From: Streptomyces sp. Tue 6430
Lineage (GTDB): Bacteria; Actinomycetota; Actinomycetes; Streptomycetales; Streptomycetaceae
Length of the DNA stretch: 64,000 bases
Direction: 5' to 3'
NCBI GenBank assembly: GCA_021568835.1
Contig: JAKGSH010000010.1
Location: forward strand, 5,845,952-5,909,951
The position numbers and the translations under genes were made by a program. Positions 1-8,196 of this stretch are shown in pieces. Under the pieces are notes generated by a model, which saw nothing but the letters and a program-made list of their open reading frames with translations, did not search any database and was not told the origin of the DNA. Position 1 is the stretch's first letter. Every line of letters starts with the position of its first letter.

Positions 1-1500
1 GGGCTGCCCGTGGGCGTGGGCATCGCCCTCGCCGGCAAGCGGCTGGACCACTCCGACCACCGGGTGTGGGTGCTGTGCGGGGACAGCGAGATGGCCGAGG
101 GCTCGGTGTGGGAGGCCGCCGAGCACGCGGGCCACGAGCACCTGGACAACCTCACGGTCATCGTCGACGTCAACCGGCTCGGCCAGCGCGGCCCCACCCG
201 GCACGGCCACGACCTCGACGCCTACGCCCGCCGCTTCCAGGCCTTCGACTGGCACACCGTCGAGGTGGACGGCCACGACGTGGACGCCGTCGACCGGGCG
301 TACGGCGAGGCGGCCTCCACCAAGGGTCAGCCCACCGCGATCCTCGCCCGCACCCTGAAGGGCCGGGGCGTCGAGGCCGTCGAGGACCGGGAGGGGCTGC
401 ACGGCAAGCCGCTGCCGGACGCCGACGAGGCGATCGCCGAACTCGGCGGGATCCGCGACCTGCGCGTCCAGGTGCACGAGCCGCCCGCCACCCGCATGCT
501 GCACTCCGTGCCCACCGGCCGTCTCGACCTGCCCCGCTGGGAGAAGGGCGAGCCCGAGAAGGGCGTCGCCACCCGCGACGCCTTCGGACAGGCCCTCGCC
601 GCCCTCGGCACGGCCCGCGGCGACGTCGTCGCCCTCGACGGGGAGGTCGGCGACTCCACCCGCACCGAGGCCTTCGCCAAGGAGCACCCCGACCGCTTCT
701 TCGAGTGCTACATCGCCGAGCAGCAGCTCGTCGCCACCGCGGTCGGCATGGCCACCCGCGGCCGGGTGCCCTTCGCCTCCACGTTCGCGGCCTTCCTGAC
801 CCGGGCGTACGACTTCGTGCGCATGGCGTCCGTCAGCGGCGCCGGCATCAACCTGGTCGGTTCGCACGCCGGGGTGGCCATCGGCCAGGACGGGCCCTCG
901 CAGATGGGCCTGGAGGACCTCGCGATGTTCCGGGCCGTCCACGGCTCCACGGTCCTGTACCCGTGCGACGCCAACCAGACCGCCCACCTGGTCGCCGCCA
1001 TGGCCGGGCTCGACGGCATCCGCTACCTGCGCACCTCGCGCGGCGAGAGCCCGGTGATCTACGGGCCCGACGAGGAGTTCCCGGTCGGCGGCAGCAAGGT
1101 GCTGCGCTCCTCCGGAGACGACCGGCTGACCCTCGTCGCGGCCGGCGTGACCGTGCACGAGGCGCTGAAGGCCGCCGACGCCCTCGACGCCGAGGGCATC
1201 GCGGTCCGCGTGATCGACCTGTACTCCGTCAAGCCCGTCGACCGGGACACCCTGCGGCGGGCCGCCGAGGAGACCGGCTGCCTGGTGACCGTGGAGGACC
1301 ACCACGAGGAGGGCGGGCTCGGCGACGCGGTCCTCGACGCCTTCGCCGACGGGCGCCCGGTGCCCCGCCTCGTGCGGCTCGCCGTGCGGACGATGCCGGG
1401 GTCGGCGACCCCCGAGGAGCAGTTGCACGCGGCGGGCATCGACGCCGAGTCGATCGCCGCCTCCGCCCGGCTGCTGGTGGAGACGGCGGTCGTCCCGTGA
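1..1500 (+). CDS. tkt: Transketolase, C-terminal part (5' end outside window)
   Basis: Thiamine-diphosphate enzyme moving two-carbon units between sugar phosphates in the pentose phosphate pathway. The frame is open from base 1, so the N-terminus is missing. The ThDP/Mg motif GDSEMAEGS lies near the start. The pyrimidine-binding domain carries IAEQQ, whose Glu activates ThDP in this family, followed by SHAGVAIGQDGPSQ. The last ~120 residues form the transketolase C-terminal domain (LYSVKPVD, EDHHEEGGLGDA). The stop overlaps the next gene's GTG in GTGA, so the two are probably translationally coupled. The two-domain order and motifs favour transketolase over DXP synthase. Confidence 0.93.
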   Translation, partial: GLPVGVGIALAGKRLDHSDHRVWVLCGDSEMAEGSVWEAAEHAGHEHLDNLTVIVDVNRLGQRGPTRHGHDLDAYARRFQAFDWHTVEVDGHDVDAVDRAYGEAASTKGQPTAILARTLKGRGVEAVEDREGLHGKPLPDADEAIAELGGIRDLRVQVHEPPATRMLHSVPTGRLDLPRWEKGEPEKGVATRDAFGQALAALGTARGDVVALDGEVGDSTRTEAFAKEHPDRFFECYIAEQQLVATAVGMATRGRVPFASTFAAFLTRAYDFVRMASVSGAGINLVGSHAGVAIGQDGPSQMGLEDLAMFRAVHGSTVLYPCDANQTAHLVAAMAGLDGIRYLRTSRGESPVIYGPDEEFPVGGSKVLRSSGDDRLTLVAAGVTVHEALKAADALDAEGIAVRVIDLYSVKPVDRDTLRRAAEETGCLVTVEDHHEEGGLGDAVLDAFADGRPVPRLVRLAVRTMPGSATPEEQLHAAGIDAESIAASARLLVETAVVP

Positions 1501-2503
1501 GCGACGGCGGCCGGTCCCAGGGCGACGGCCGTCGTCCGGAGGGTGACGGCGGCCGTCCTGAGGACGACGGCGGCCGTCCTGAGGGCAGCGACGTTCGCCG
1601 GGTGCGGGCCGGACGCCGCACCGTCGAGGTCCACCGGCCGGGCAAGGTGCTCTTCCCGGCCGGTGCCGACGGCAGGGAGTACACCAAGGGCGACCTGGTG
1701 GCGTACTACCGGTCGGTGGCCCCGTACATGCTGCCGCAGCTGCGCGGCCGGCCGCTGATGCTGGAACGGCATCCGGACGGCGTCGACGGCCCCCGGTTCA
1801 TGCAGAAGAACACCCCGGGCACTACCCGGAGTGGATCACCCGCGTGCGGGTCGGCAAGGAGGACGGCACCGTCCTGCACACCGTCTGCGACGACACCGCC
1901 ACCCTGGCGTTCCTCGCCGACCAGGCCTGCCTCACCTTCCACCGCTGGCTGTCGCGGGCCGGCCGGGTCGACCGCCCCGACCTGATGATCTTCGACCTGG
2001 ACCCCTCCGGCGACGACTTCGCCGCCGTGCGCGAGGCGGCCCGGTGGCTGGGCGACCTGCTCGAGGAGGTGCGGCTGCCCTCCGCCCTGATGACCACCGG
2101 CTCGCGCGGGCTGCACGTCGTCGTCCCCCTGAACGGACAGCACGGCTTCGACGAGGTGCGCGCCTTCGCGGGGGACGCCGCCGGGCTGCTCGCCGCCCGG
2201 CACCCGCAGGAGCTGACCACCGCCGTCCGCAAGAAGGACCGGGGCGAGCGGCTCTACCTCGACGTGCAGCGCAACGGCTACGGGCAGACCGCCGTCGCCC
2301 CCTTCACCGTGCGCGCCCGTCCCGGCGCCCCCGTCGCCATGCCCATCGGCTGGGACCAGCTCGACGACCCCGGTCTCGGGCCCTGCCGGTGGACCGTGGC
2401 CGACGCCCTCGAGCAGGCCCGGACCCGGCCGTGGTCCGGGGCGGGCGGCCGGGGACGTGCCCTGGGCCCCGCCCGGCGCCGCCTCGACGCGCTGCGTGCC
2501 TGA
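1497..2503 (+). CDS. LigD-type polymerase domain protein (NHEJ primase/polymerase)
   Basis: Stand-alone archaeo-eukaryotic primase fold polymerase of the LigD PolDom family. In actinobacteria this family works with Ku in non-homologous end joining, adding nucleotides at broken ends. Visible motifs are RPLMLERHPDGVDG, MQKNTP, MIFDLDPS (catalytic acidic pair) and SRGLHVVVPL. No ligase or nuclease domain is present. The GTG start overlaps the transketolase stop (GTGA). The first ~30 residues are a heptapeptide repeat that looks disordered. The frame breaks at 1813-1819 (CCCCGGG); one added base restores MQKNTPGHYPEW, expected in this family. I read that as a sequencing under-call, though a pseudogene cannot be excluded. 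Confidence 0.85.
1503..1586 (+). repeat. 21-bp coding tandem repeat, 4 units
   Basis: Four 21-bp units encode the heptapeptide pattern DGGRPEG (variants DGGRSQG, DGRRPEG, DGGRPED) at the N-terminus of the LigD-type polymerase. It probably arose by slippage and likely encodes a flexible charged tail. Confidence 0.85.
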
Positions 2504-2567
2504 TGCACGTACCGCCGGTGTGCAGGACGTCCCGCTACCGGCGCAGACGCGTGTGCTCCTGAAGGTT

Positions 2568-2609
2568 TGGCCATGGTCCTTCCGGCCACACGGAAGGAAG
2601 AGGTGGCCA
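2568..2609 (+). promoter_or_regulatory. Two-tier hairpin covering the gvpO ribosome binding site
   Basis: TCCTTCCG (2577-2584) pairs with CGGAAGGA (2591-2598) around the 6-nt loop GCCACA. The outer arms TGGCCA (2568-2573) and TGGCCA (2604-2609) can also pair. The 3' side contains the Shine-Dalgarno stretch GGAAGGAAGAGG and reaches the A of the gvpO ATG. This could limit gvpO translation or be a switch; the function is inferred. Confidence 0.55.
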
Positions 2610-3006
2610 TGTCCAACACAAAGAACACGGCAGACGCACAGGCTTCACGAAACACGCGGACTTCGCGGAGACCCCGAAGGGCGGTTCCCCGACCGACGAC
2701 CGGAAAGAGGGCGAGGACGACACCGTGACGGACGACCGGCCGAAGCCCATGGAGGTACTGCGCCAGGCGCGTGCCCAGCTCGCCGAGCTGACCGGCATGA
2801 CCGCCGAGAGCGTCTCGTCCTTCTCGCAGACCGAGGACGGCTGGTCCCTGGAGGTCGAGGTCCTCGAACTCGAGCGGGTGCCCGACACCATGAGCCTCAT
2901 GGGCAGCTACGAGGTCGAACTCGACCCGGAGGGTCAGTTGACCGGCTACCGCCGCGTTCGCCGTTACGAGCGCGGGCGGGCCGACGCGCGGCCCGGCGGC
3001 CGGTAG
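2609..3006 (+). CDS. gvpO: Gas vesicle protein GvpO
   Basis: GvpO is a cytoplasmic accessory protein required for or regulating gas vesicle formation; in Streptomyces it opens the cluster. The conserved core (KPMEVLRQARAQLAELTG, SSFSQTEDGWSLEVEVLELE, GYRRVRRYERGR) ends at 3006. A shorter reading starts at 2725, but the same frame upstream reads naturally (KHADFAETPKGGSP, TDDRKEGEDDTVTDD), and the ATG at 2609 with a strong SD gives MSNTKNTADAQAS in another frame. One C missing at 2646 (TTCACG for TTCCACG) joins them into a ~132-residue protein, the usual GvpO size with an acidic N-terminal tail. I therefore choose 2609. It is first in the gas vesicle operon. Confidence 0.85.
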
Positions 3007-3028
3007 GCCGTTCGCCCGTCGAACGGCC
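3006..3028 (+). promoter_or_regulatory. 9-bp stem hairpin between gvpO and gvpA
   Basis: GGCCGTTCG (3006-3014) and CGAACGGCC (3020-3028) form a perfect 9-bp stem with a 5-nt loop, starting on the last base of the gvpO stop. No U-tract follows. It may be an attenuator, a processing site or an mRNA stabiliser that sets the gvpO:gvpA ratio. The direct repeat TTCATCACACACCA/A lies just downstream at 3043-3070, before the gvpA SD (GGAGGT). Confidence 0.6.
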
Positions 3029-3085
3029 CGGCTCCACAACCGTTCATCACACACCATTCATCACACACAAGGAGGTGCGGTCGGC

Positions 3086-3511
3086 ATGACCGTGGTCCCG
3101 GCACAACAGTCCGGTGGCGGAGGCGGCTCCAGCGGCCTCTACGACGTCCTGGAACTCGTCCTCGACAGGGGGCTCGTCATCGACGCCTTCGTGCGGGTTT
3201 CGCTGGTCGGCATCGAGATCCTGAAGATCGACATACGGGTCGTCGTGGCCAGTGTCGACACCTATCTGCGGTTCGCCGAGGCGTGCAACCGGCTCGACCT
3301 GGAGGCGGGCCCGCGCAAGAGCCCCGGCCTGCCCGAGATCGTCGGCGACGTCACCGAGTCCGGAGCGCGCGGCAAGTCCAAGGGGGCGCTGTCCGGCGCC
3401 GCCGAGACCATCTCCGGCGCCTTCAAGCAGGCCCGTGAGGAAGGCGAGACCGAGTCCAGGCCGCGTGCGCGCAAGTCGACGTCCGCACGCCGGAAGGAGG
3501 AGCAGGAGTGA
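3086..3511 (+). CDS. gvpA: Gas vesicle structural protein GvpA-type
   Basis: GvpA-family shell protein; copies polymerise into the gas vesicle wall. The core GLYDVLELVLDRGLVIDAFV and the amphipathic strand-helix region EILKIDIRVVVASVDTYL match the family. The protein is 141 residues, longer than the ~70-80 residues of haloarchaeal or cyanobacterial GvpA, because of a ~60-residue charged C-terminal tail (KSKGALSGAAETISGAFKQ, RARKSTSARRKEEQE), as in other Streptomyces copies. The ATG follows a strong AAGGAGGT at good spacing. The stop overlaps gvpF in GTGA. GvpJ and GvpS in this cluster are paralogues with the same core. Confidence 0.92.
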   Translation: MTVVPAQQSGGGGGSSGLYDVLELVLDRGLVIDAFVRVSLVGIEILKIDIRVVVASVDTYLRFAEACNRLDLEAGPRKSPGLPEIVGDVTESGARGKSKGALSGAAETISGAFKQAREEGETESRPRARKSTSARRKEEQE

Positions 3512-4260
3512 GCACCTACGTCTACGGCATCACCGCCGCTTCGCACCCCGCCCTCCCAGACGGTCTGAGCGGGGTGGGGGAGCCGCCCCTGCCGGTACGG
3601 GTGCTGCGGGCCGGTGACCTGGCGGCCGTCGTCAGCGACGCCCCGGAGAACCTCCGGCCCAAGCGCCGCGATCTCCTCGCCCACCAGACGGTCCTCGGCG
3701 AGGCGGGAGCGGAGGGCTGCGTGCTGCCCATGCGGTTCGGCAGCGTCGCCCCCGACGACGACGCGGTCGCCGGCGTCCTGACCGAGCGCGCCGAGCACTA
3801 CCTGGAGCGGCTGCGGGCCCTCGAGAACAAGGTCGAGTACAACATCAAGGCCTCCCACGTCGAGGACGCCGTGCTGCACCTGGTGATGGCGGACAGCCCC
3901 GAACTGCGCGCGATGGCCGAGGCGAACCGGCAGGCCGGCGGCGGCTCGTACGAGCAGAAGATCCAGCTCGGCGAGATGGTGGCGGCCGCGGTCAAGGCCC
4001 GCGAGGCGGAGGACGCGGCGGAGGTGCAGCGGGTCCTGGAGCCCCTCACGGCGAGCGTCGAGCCCGGCCCCGAGTCCACCGGCTGGCTCGCCAACGTCTC
4101 GTTCCTGGTGGACCGCGACGAGGCCGCGCGCTTCCTGGAGGCGGCGGACGGACTGCGCGAGGCCCGTCCCCACCTGGAGGTGCGGGTGAACGGGCCGCTG
4201 CCGCCCTACAGCTTCGTCGAGCCCGGCCCGGCGAAGCCCGCCGTGCCGACGGCCGGCTAG
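3508..4260 (+). CDS. gvpF: Gas vesicle protein GvpF (GvpF/GvpL family)
   Basis: GvpF/L family protein, a minor component or assembly factor that binds GvpA and may keep it from aggregating before shell growth. Family hallmarks are the N-terminal TYVYGITAA, LPMRFGSVAPDDDAV, the central NKVEYNIKASH and the C-terminal NGPLPPYSFVEP. At 250 residues it is intact with no frame break. The GTG start overlaps the gvpA stop (GTGA), with GGAGGAGCAGGA upstream. The paralogue gvpL lies 3 kb downstream in the same operon. Confidence 0.93.
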   Translation: MSTYVYGITAASHPALPDGLSGVGEPPLPVRVLRAGDLAAVVSDAPENLRPKRRDLLAHQTVLGEAGAEGCVLPMRFGSVAPDDDAVAGVLTERAEHYLERLRALENKVEYNIKASHVEDAVLHLVMADSPELRAMAEANRQAGGGSYEQKIQLGEMVAAAVKAREAEDAAEVQRVLEPLTASVEPGPESTGWLANVSFLVDRDEAARFLEAADGLREARPHLEVRVNGPLPPYSFVEPGPAKPAVPTAG

Positions 4261-4289
4261 CGGGGACACGGAAGCGAAGGAGCAGGGAG

Positions 4290-4553
4290 ATGGGCCTGAT
4301 CTCAGAGGTGCTGCTGTTGCCGTTCGCCCCGGTGCGCGGCAGCGGCTGGGTGATCCAGCAGGTGGTTCAGGAGGCCGAGCGGATCTATTACGACCCCGCC
4401 ACGGTTCGGGCCGAACTCTCCCGTCTCGAGGAGCAGTTGGAGGACGGGGCGATCACGGAGGAGGAGTTCGACCGGATGGAGGACGAACTCCTCGACCGGC
4501 TGGACACCGCCATGCGCAGGAGTACGGGAACCGACGACGGGACAGCACGATGA
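4290..4553 (+). CDS. gvpG: Gas vesicle protein GvpG
   Basis: Small (87 aa) GvpG-family accessory protein of gas vesicle assembly. The N-terminus MGLISEVLLLPFAPVRG is the family signature and is hydrophobic. A predicted coiled coil follows (RAELSRLEEQLEDGAITEEE, ending DRLDTAM). SD AAGGAGCAGGGAG precedes the ATG; the 29-nt gap after gvpF is the largest spacer in this part of the operon. The stop overlaps the gvpY start (ATGA). Confidence 0.93.
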   Translation: MGLISEVLLLPFAPVRGSGWVIQQVVQEAERIYYDPATVRAELSRLEEQLEDGAITEEEFDRMEDELLDRLDTAMRRSTGTDDGTAR

Positions 4554-5327
4554 ACCGAGTGGGACTGGGGCTCGCGGTAGGGGCCGGATACCTTCTGGGA
4601 CGCAGCAAGAAGATGAAACTGGCGCTCGCCGTCGGTTCGATGGTCGCGGGCAAGAAACTGAACCTGACGCCGCGCGGAGTGGCCGACCTGGTGTCCCAGC
4701 AGCTCAAGGACAACCCGCAGTTCAAGGAGATCAGCGAACAGCTCCGCGGAGAGCTGCGCGGCGTCGGCAAGGCCGCCTCGGGCGCGATGGTCGAGCGGCA
4801 GATGAGCGCCCTCGCCGACCGGCTGCACAGCCGTACGAACCGGGTCCGTGACGAGCTCGACGGCGTGGTCCCCGACGTGCCGGGCGGGAAGTCGCGGGAC
4901 GAGGCGGACGACGGCGACGAGGACGAGTACGAGGAGCCCGAGTCCGCGCGCGACGAGGACGAGGACGAGGACGAGGACTACGCCGAGGACGCCGAGGACC
5001 GCGCCGACGAGGGCGACGAGGACGAGGGCGACGAGGACCGGGCCGACGAGGCCGAGGAGGAAGAGCCCGAGGAGGAGCCCGAGGAGGAGCCCGAGGAGGA
5101 GGAGCCCGAGGAGGAGGAGCCGCCGCGCAAGAAGGCGGCGGCCAAGAAGGCACCGGCCAAGAAGACCGCGGCCAAGAAGGCCCCGCCAAGAAGACCGCGG
5201 CCAAGAAGGCCCCCGCCAAGAAGGCGCCCGCGCGCGGGCGGCCGCGAAGAAGACCGCCGGCTCGGCCCGGAAGACGGCCGCGAAGACCTCGTCGCGGACC
5301 CGGCGGTCGAAGGGAGGCGGTGAGTGA
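4550..5327 (+). CDS. gvpY: Gas vesicle-associated protein GvpY
   Basis: Actinomycete-type gas vesicle cluster protein. Residues 1-~110 form an ordered head (VGLGLAVGAGYLLGRSKKMK, PQFKEISEQLRGELRG). A long acidic Glu/Asp stretch (codons ~115-190) follows, then a Lys/Ala-rich tail of PAKKTAAKKAPAKK type, resembling histone H1-like tails. The frame breaks twice: one C is lost in CCCC at 5181-5184 and one G in GGG at 5236-5238. Restoring both gives a continuous tail ending AGSARKTAAKTSSRTRRSK and a stop at 5325-5327, one base into the gvpZ ATG. Without repair the protein ends in Arg/Pro nonsense. The head's molecular function is unknown. Confidence 0.82.
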
Positions 5328-6499
5328 TGACCGAGACACTCGGATCGGCGAAGTCCGCGGCCGGCGGAGCGGCCGGCAAGGCGACGGACAAGGCAGGTGG
5401 CAACCCGCTGACGGACCTCGCGCAGAGCGAGGCCGCCGACCGGCTCAAGGCGGAGGCGCAGGAGTACCTCGCCGCGCAGGCCCAGCGCGTGCTGGTCGGC
5501 GTCGGCCGCAAGCTCGGTGAGACCACAGGCAAACTCAACGACATCGCCGAGGGCAAGAGCCCCGGTCTGGCCAAGATGGCCCTCGACGGAGGCCGCAAGC
5601 TGGCCGAGGGCAAGAGCCCGATGCGCACCGCGATGGAACTCGGCGCCTCGAACATCAAGGACAAGGTGACCGGCGCCTTCAAGAACCTCGGCGGCGGCAA
5701 GGGCAAGGGCAAGCGCAAGGGCGGGTCGGGCTCCAAGCCCACCGTCATCATGGAGCAGATCGACGTCGGCGTGCCGCTGCGCACCGCCTACGACCAGTGG
5801 ACCAAGTACCAGGACTTCAGCACCTTCGCCAAGGGTGTCAAGAGCGCGAGCCGCGCCGACGACACCACCAGCGACTGGCAGCTGAAGGTCTTCTGGTCCA
5901 ACCGGAGCTGGAAGGCGAAGACCACCGAGCAGGTCCCGGACGACCGGATCTCCTGGACGTCCGAGGGTGCCAAGGGCACCACCAAGGGCGTCATCTCCTT
6001 CCACGAGATCGCCGAGAACCTCACCCGCGTCGTGCTGGTCATGGAGTACTACCCGACGGGCCTGTTCGAGAAGACCGGCAACATCTGGCGCGCCCAGGGC
6101 CGCCGTGCCCGCCTCGACCTGAAGAACTTCGCCCGCTTCATCACCCTCAAGGGGGAGGCGGAGGACGGCTGGCGCGGCGAGATCCGTGACGGCGAGGTCG
6201 TCCGCTCCCACGACGACGCCCTGGCCGAGGAGGAGAAAGAGGCCGAGGAGTCCGAAGAGTCGGAGGAGCCCGAGGAGTCGGAGGAGGCCGAGGGCGAGTA
6301 CGACGAGGACGAGCCGGAGGCGGAGTACGACGAGGACGAAGAGGACGAGGAGGACGAGGAGGAGGGTGAGCCCGAGGCCGAATACGAAGAGGACGAGGAG
6401 GAGGGCGAGCCCGAGGCCGAGGCCGACGAGTACGACGAGGAAGACGAGGAAGACGAGGAAGAGGCCCCGGAGGACGAGGACAGGAGGAGCCGTCGATGA
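5327..6499 (+). CDS. gvpZ: Gas vesicle-associated SRPBCC-domain protein GvpZ
   Basis: Roughly 390 residues in three parts: an Ala/Gly-rich N-terminal half with amphipathic helices (residues 1-~135); a polyketide-cyclase/START-type SRPBCC domain (~140-285; VIMEQIDVGVPLRTAYDQWT, DRISWTSEGAKGTTKGVISF, RVVLVMEYYPTGLFEKTGN); and a ~90-residue tail almost entirely Glu/Asp with Ser or Tyr. An SRPBCC domain usually binds a hydrophobic ligand; its partner here is unknown. ATG 5327 follows GGGAGGCGG and overlaps the gvpY stop by one base. The alternative GTG at 5324 is less likely. The stop overlaps gvpJ (ATGA). Confidence 0.85.
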   Translation: MTETLGSAKSAAGGAAGKATDKAGGNPLTDLAQSEAADRLKAEAQEYLAAQAQRVLVGVGRKLGETTGKLNDIAEGKSPGLAKMALDGGRKLAEGKSPMRTAMELGASNIKDKVTGAFKNLGGGKGKGKRKGGSGSKPTVIMEQIDVGVPLRTAYDQWTKYQDFSTFAKGVKSASRADDTTSDWQLKVFWSNRSWKAKTTEQVPDDRISWTSEGAKGTTKGVISFHEIAENLTRVVLVMEYYPTGLFEKTGNIWRAQGRRARLDLKNFARFITLKGEAEDGWRGEIRDGEVVRSHDDALAEEEKEAEESEESEEPEESEEAEGEYDEDEPEAEYDEDEEDEEDEEEGEPEAEYEEDEEEGEPEAEADEYDEEDEEDEEEAPEDEDRRSRR

Positions 6500-6837
6500 G
6501 CATGCCGAGTCGGATGCCGGAACCGTACGGCCAGGGCGGCGGCGCCAACCTCGCGGACATCCTGGAACGCGTCCTCGACAAGGGCATCGTCATCGCCGGT
6601 GACATCCGGATCAACCTGCTCGACATCGAACTGCTCACGATCAAGCTCCGCCTCATCGTCGCCTCGGTCGACAAGGCCAAGGAGATGGGCATCGACTGGT
6701 GGGAGGACGACCCGGCGCTGTCCACCCGTGCCAGACGTGACCAACTCACCAAGGAGAACGCCGAGTTGCGTGAACGACTGGCTCGCCTGGAGGAACTGGA
6801 GCCGGGTCGTGCCCGCACCAGGGAGGAGTCCTCATGA
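6496..6837 (+). CDS. gvpJ: Gas vesicle protein GvpJ (GvpA-like)
   Basis: A minor GvpA paralogue, thought to cap or nucleate vesicles. The core NLADILERVLDKGIVIAGDI plus RINLLDIELLTIKLRLIVAS keeps the GvpA strand-helix pattern. It is followed by MGIDWWEDDP, typical of GvpJ, and a short Lys/Glu coiled coil. The 113-residue frame is intact. It overlaps gvpZ upstream and gvpL downstream (both ATGA), so the operon is tightly coupled here. Confidence 0.9.
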   Translation: MSMPSRMPEPYGQGGGANLADILERVLDKGIVIAGDIRINLLDIELLTIKLRLIVASVDKAKEMGIDWWEDDPALSTRARRDQLTKENAELRERLARLEELEPGRARTREESS

Positions 6838-7668
6838 CCGGACTGCGGTACGTGTACGCCGTCTGCCGGCCGGTCGGCGCGCCTCTGCAGGCCGAGCTGA
6901 CGGGTGTGGCGGGCGCGCCGGCCAAGATGCTGCACCACCACGGCCTGATCGCCGTCGTCAGCGACGTGCCCGCACAGGATTTCGCCGAGGAACCGCTCCG
7001 CGCCCACCTGGAGGACCTGGACTGGCTGGCCGCGACCGCGCGCGGCCACCAGCAGGTGATCGACGCGCTCACCGCGGTCACCACGCCGCTGCCCCTGCGG
7101 CTCGCCACCGTCTTCCGCGACGACAGCGGCGTCCGCGTCATGATGGAGGAACGCGAGGAGTCCTTCCGGCGCACCCTGGACCGGCTGGAGGGGCGCGTGG
7201 AGTGGGGCGTGAAGGTCTACGTCGAGCCCACGGGCGAGGAGACCGCCGGCCCGGAGGCCGCGCCGGCGAAACCCGCGTCGGGGCGCGACTACCTTCTTCA
7301 GCGGCGCAGGAAGGCGAGGGCGCAGGAGGACACCTGGCAGCGGGCGGAACGGTTCGCCGGCCGGCTGCACTCCCTGCTCTCGGAGCACGCGGACGCGGCC
7401 CGCCTCCACGCACCGCAGAACTCCGCCCTCTCCCGGTCCTCGGGACAGAACGTGCTGAATGCCGCCTATCTCGTGCCCCGCACGGAATCCGAGGAATTCG
7501 TGGAACTCGTGGACCGCACGAAGGACGAGCAACCCGGAATGCGCGTCGAACTCACGGGACCGTGGGCGGCGTATTCCTTCGTGGATCCCCGGCGGGCGAA
7601 GGCGCGCAGGGCGGGGACGGCGGCGAGGGCGAGGAGAGCGGCGGGAGCGCGGGGAGGCCGGCTCATGA
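6834..7668 (+). CDS. gvpL: Gas vesicle protein GvpL (GvpF/GvpL family)
   Basis: Second GvpF/L protein (LRYVYAVCRPV, LPLRLATVFRDDSGV, GRVEWGVKVYV, LTGPWAAYSFVDP). As sequenced, the frame reads straight through into GvpS and would encode a 339-residue fusion. Adding one C at 7587-7590 and one G at 7651-7654 instead gives an acidic tail (AGEGAQGGDGGEGEESGGS) and a TGA at 7666-7668 overlapping the gvpS ATG. That ATGA overlap matches the rest of the operon, so I treat the fusion as an artefact. The N-terminal ~255 residues are unaffected. Confidence 0.88.
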
Positions 7669-7853
7669 CCGTCGTGGAGCGCCGCGAGATCGCCCTCGTC
7701 GACCTGCTCGACCGGCTGCTGGCCGGCGGGGTCGTCATCAAGGGCGACATCACCCTGCGGATCGCGGATGTCGACCTGGTCCGCATCGATCTCAACGCGC
7801 TGATCAGCTCCGTGAACGAGAACGTTCCGTCGCCCTGGGAGGAGCTTTCGTGA
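7665..7853 (+). CDS. gvpS: Gas vesicle protein GvpS (short GvpA-like)
   Basis: A 62-residue GvpA-family protein reduced to the conserved core (IALVDLLDRLLAGGVVIKGD, ITLRIADVDLVRIDLNALIS). It has neither the long tail of GvpA nor the WWEDDP end of GvpJ. GvpS is a standard member of Streptomyces clusters; its role (minor shell or nucleating subunit) is inferred from the family. ATG 7665 lies in ATGA with the repaired gvpL stop. Its own stop overlaps the gvpK GTG. Confidence 0.9.
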   Translation: MTVVERREIALVDLLDRLLAGGVVIKGDITLRIADVDLVRIDLNALISSVNENVPSPWEELS

Positions 7854-8137
7854 CCACGCCGAGCAAGCGTCATGTCGATCTCGAGCCCGACACGGTCGAG
7901 CGGGATCTGATCAAGCTCGTCCTCACCGTCGTCGAGCTGCTGCGTCAGCTGATGGAACGGCAGGCGGTGCGCCGCTTCGACCAGGGCGACCTGTCCGAGG
8001 AACAGGAGGAGCGGATCGGGCTCACGCTGATGCTGCTCGACGACCGGATGACGGAACTGCGCGACCGCTACGGCCTGCGGCCCGAGGACCTGAATCTGGA
8101 CCTCGGGCCGCTCGGACCCCTGCTGCCCCGGGAATGA
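7850..8137 (+). CDS. gvpK: Gas vesicle protein GvpK
   Basis: GvpK-family accessory protein (95 aa), needed for normal vesicle formation in species where it has been tested. The sequence is strongly helical (ERDLIKLVLTVVELLRQLME, EERIGLTLMLLDDRMTELRD) and ends GLRPEDLNLDLGPLG, as in the family. The GTG start overlaps the gvpS stop, with GGAGC upstream. It is the last gene of the operon. No gvpN ATPase and no repeat-type gvpC is present, as usual in Streptomyces. Confidence 0.93.
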   Translation: MTTPSKRHVDLEPDTVERDLIKLVLTVVELLRQLMERQAVRRFDQGDLSEEQEERIGLTLMLLDDRMTELRDRYGLRPEDLNLDLGPLGPLLPRE

Positions 8138-8152
8138 GGCGTTCTACGGGAT

Positions 8153-8170
8153 GCCGCCCGCGGGGGCGGC
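8153..8170. terminator. Possible terminator hairpin between convergent gvpK and small ORF
   Basis: GCCGCCC (8153-8159) and GGGCGGC (8164-8170) form a 7-bp GC-only stem with a 4-nt loop, 16 nt after the gvpK stop and before the convergent gene's stop. There is no U-tract, as is common in high-GC actinobacteria. Confidence 0.4.
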
Positions 8171-8196
8171 GGTGAGACGACGCTCCCGGGGCTGAC

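Noticed and set aside
2725..3006. Short GvpO starting at the GTG at 2725
   Set aside because: The upstream reading in the same frame is natural GvpO-type acidic sequence, and the good SD belongs to ATG 2609, one lost base away.
4388..6211. A 607-codon minus-strand frame opposite gvpY/gvpZ with many Leu runs
   Set aside because: The Leu runs mirror the Glu/Asp-Lys codons of the acidic tails; this is not a membrane protein gene.
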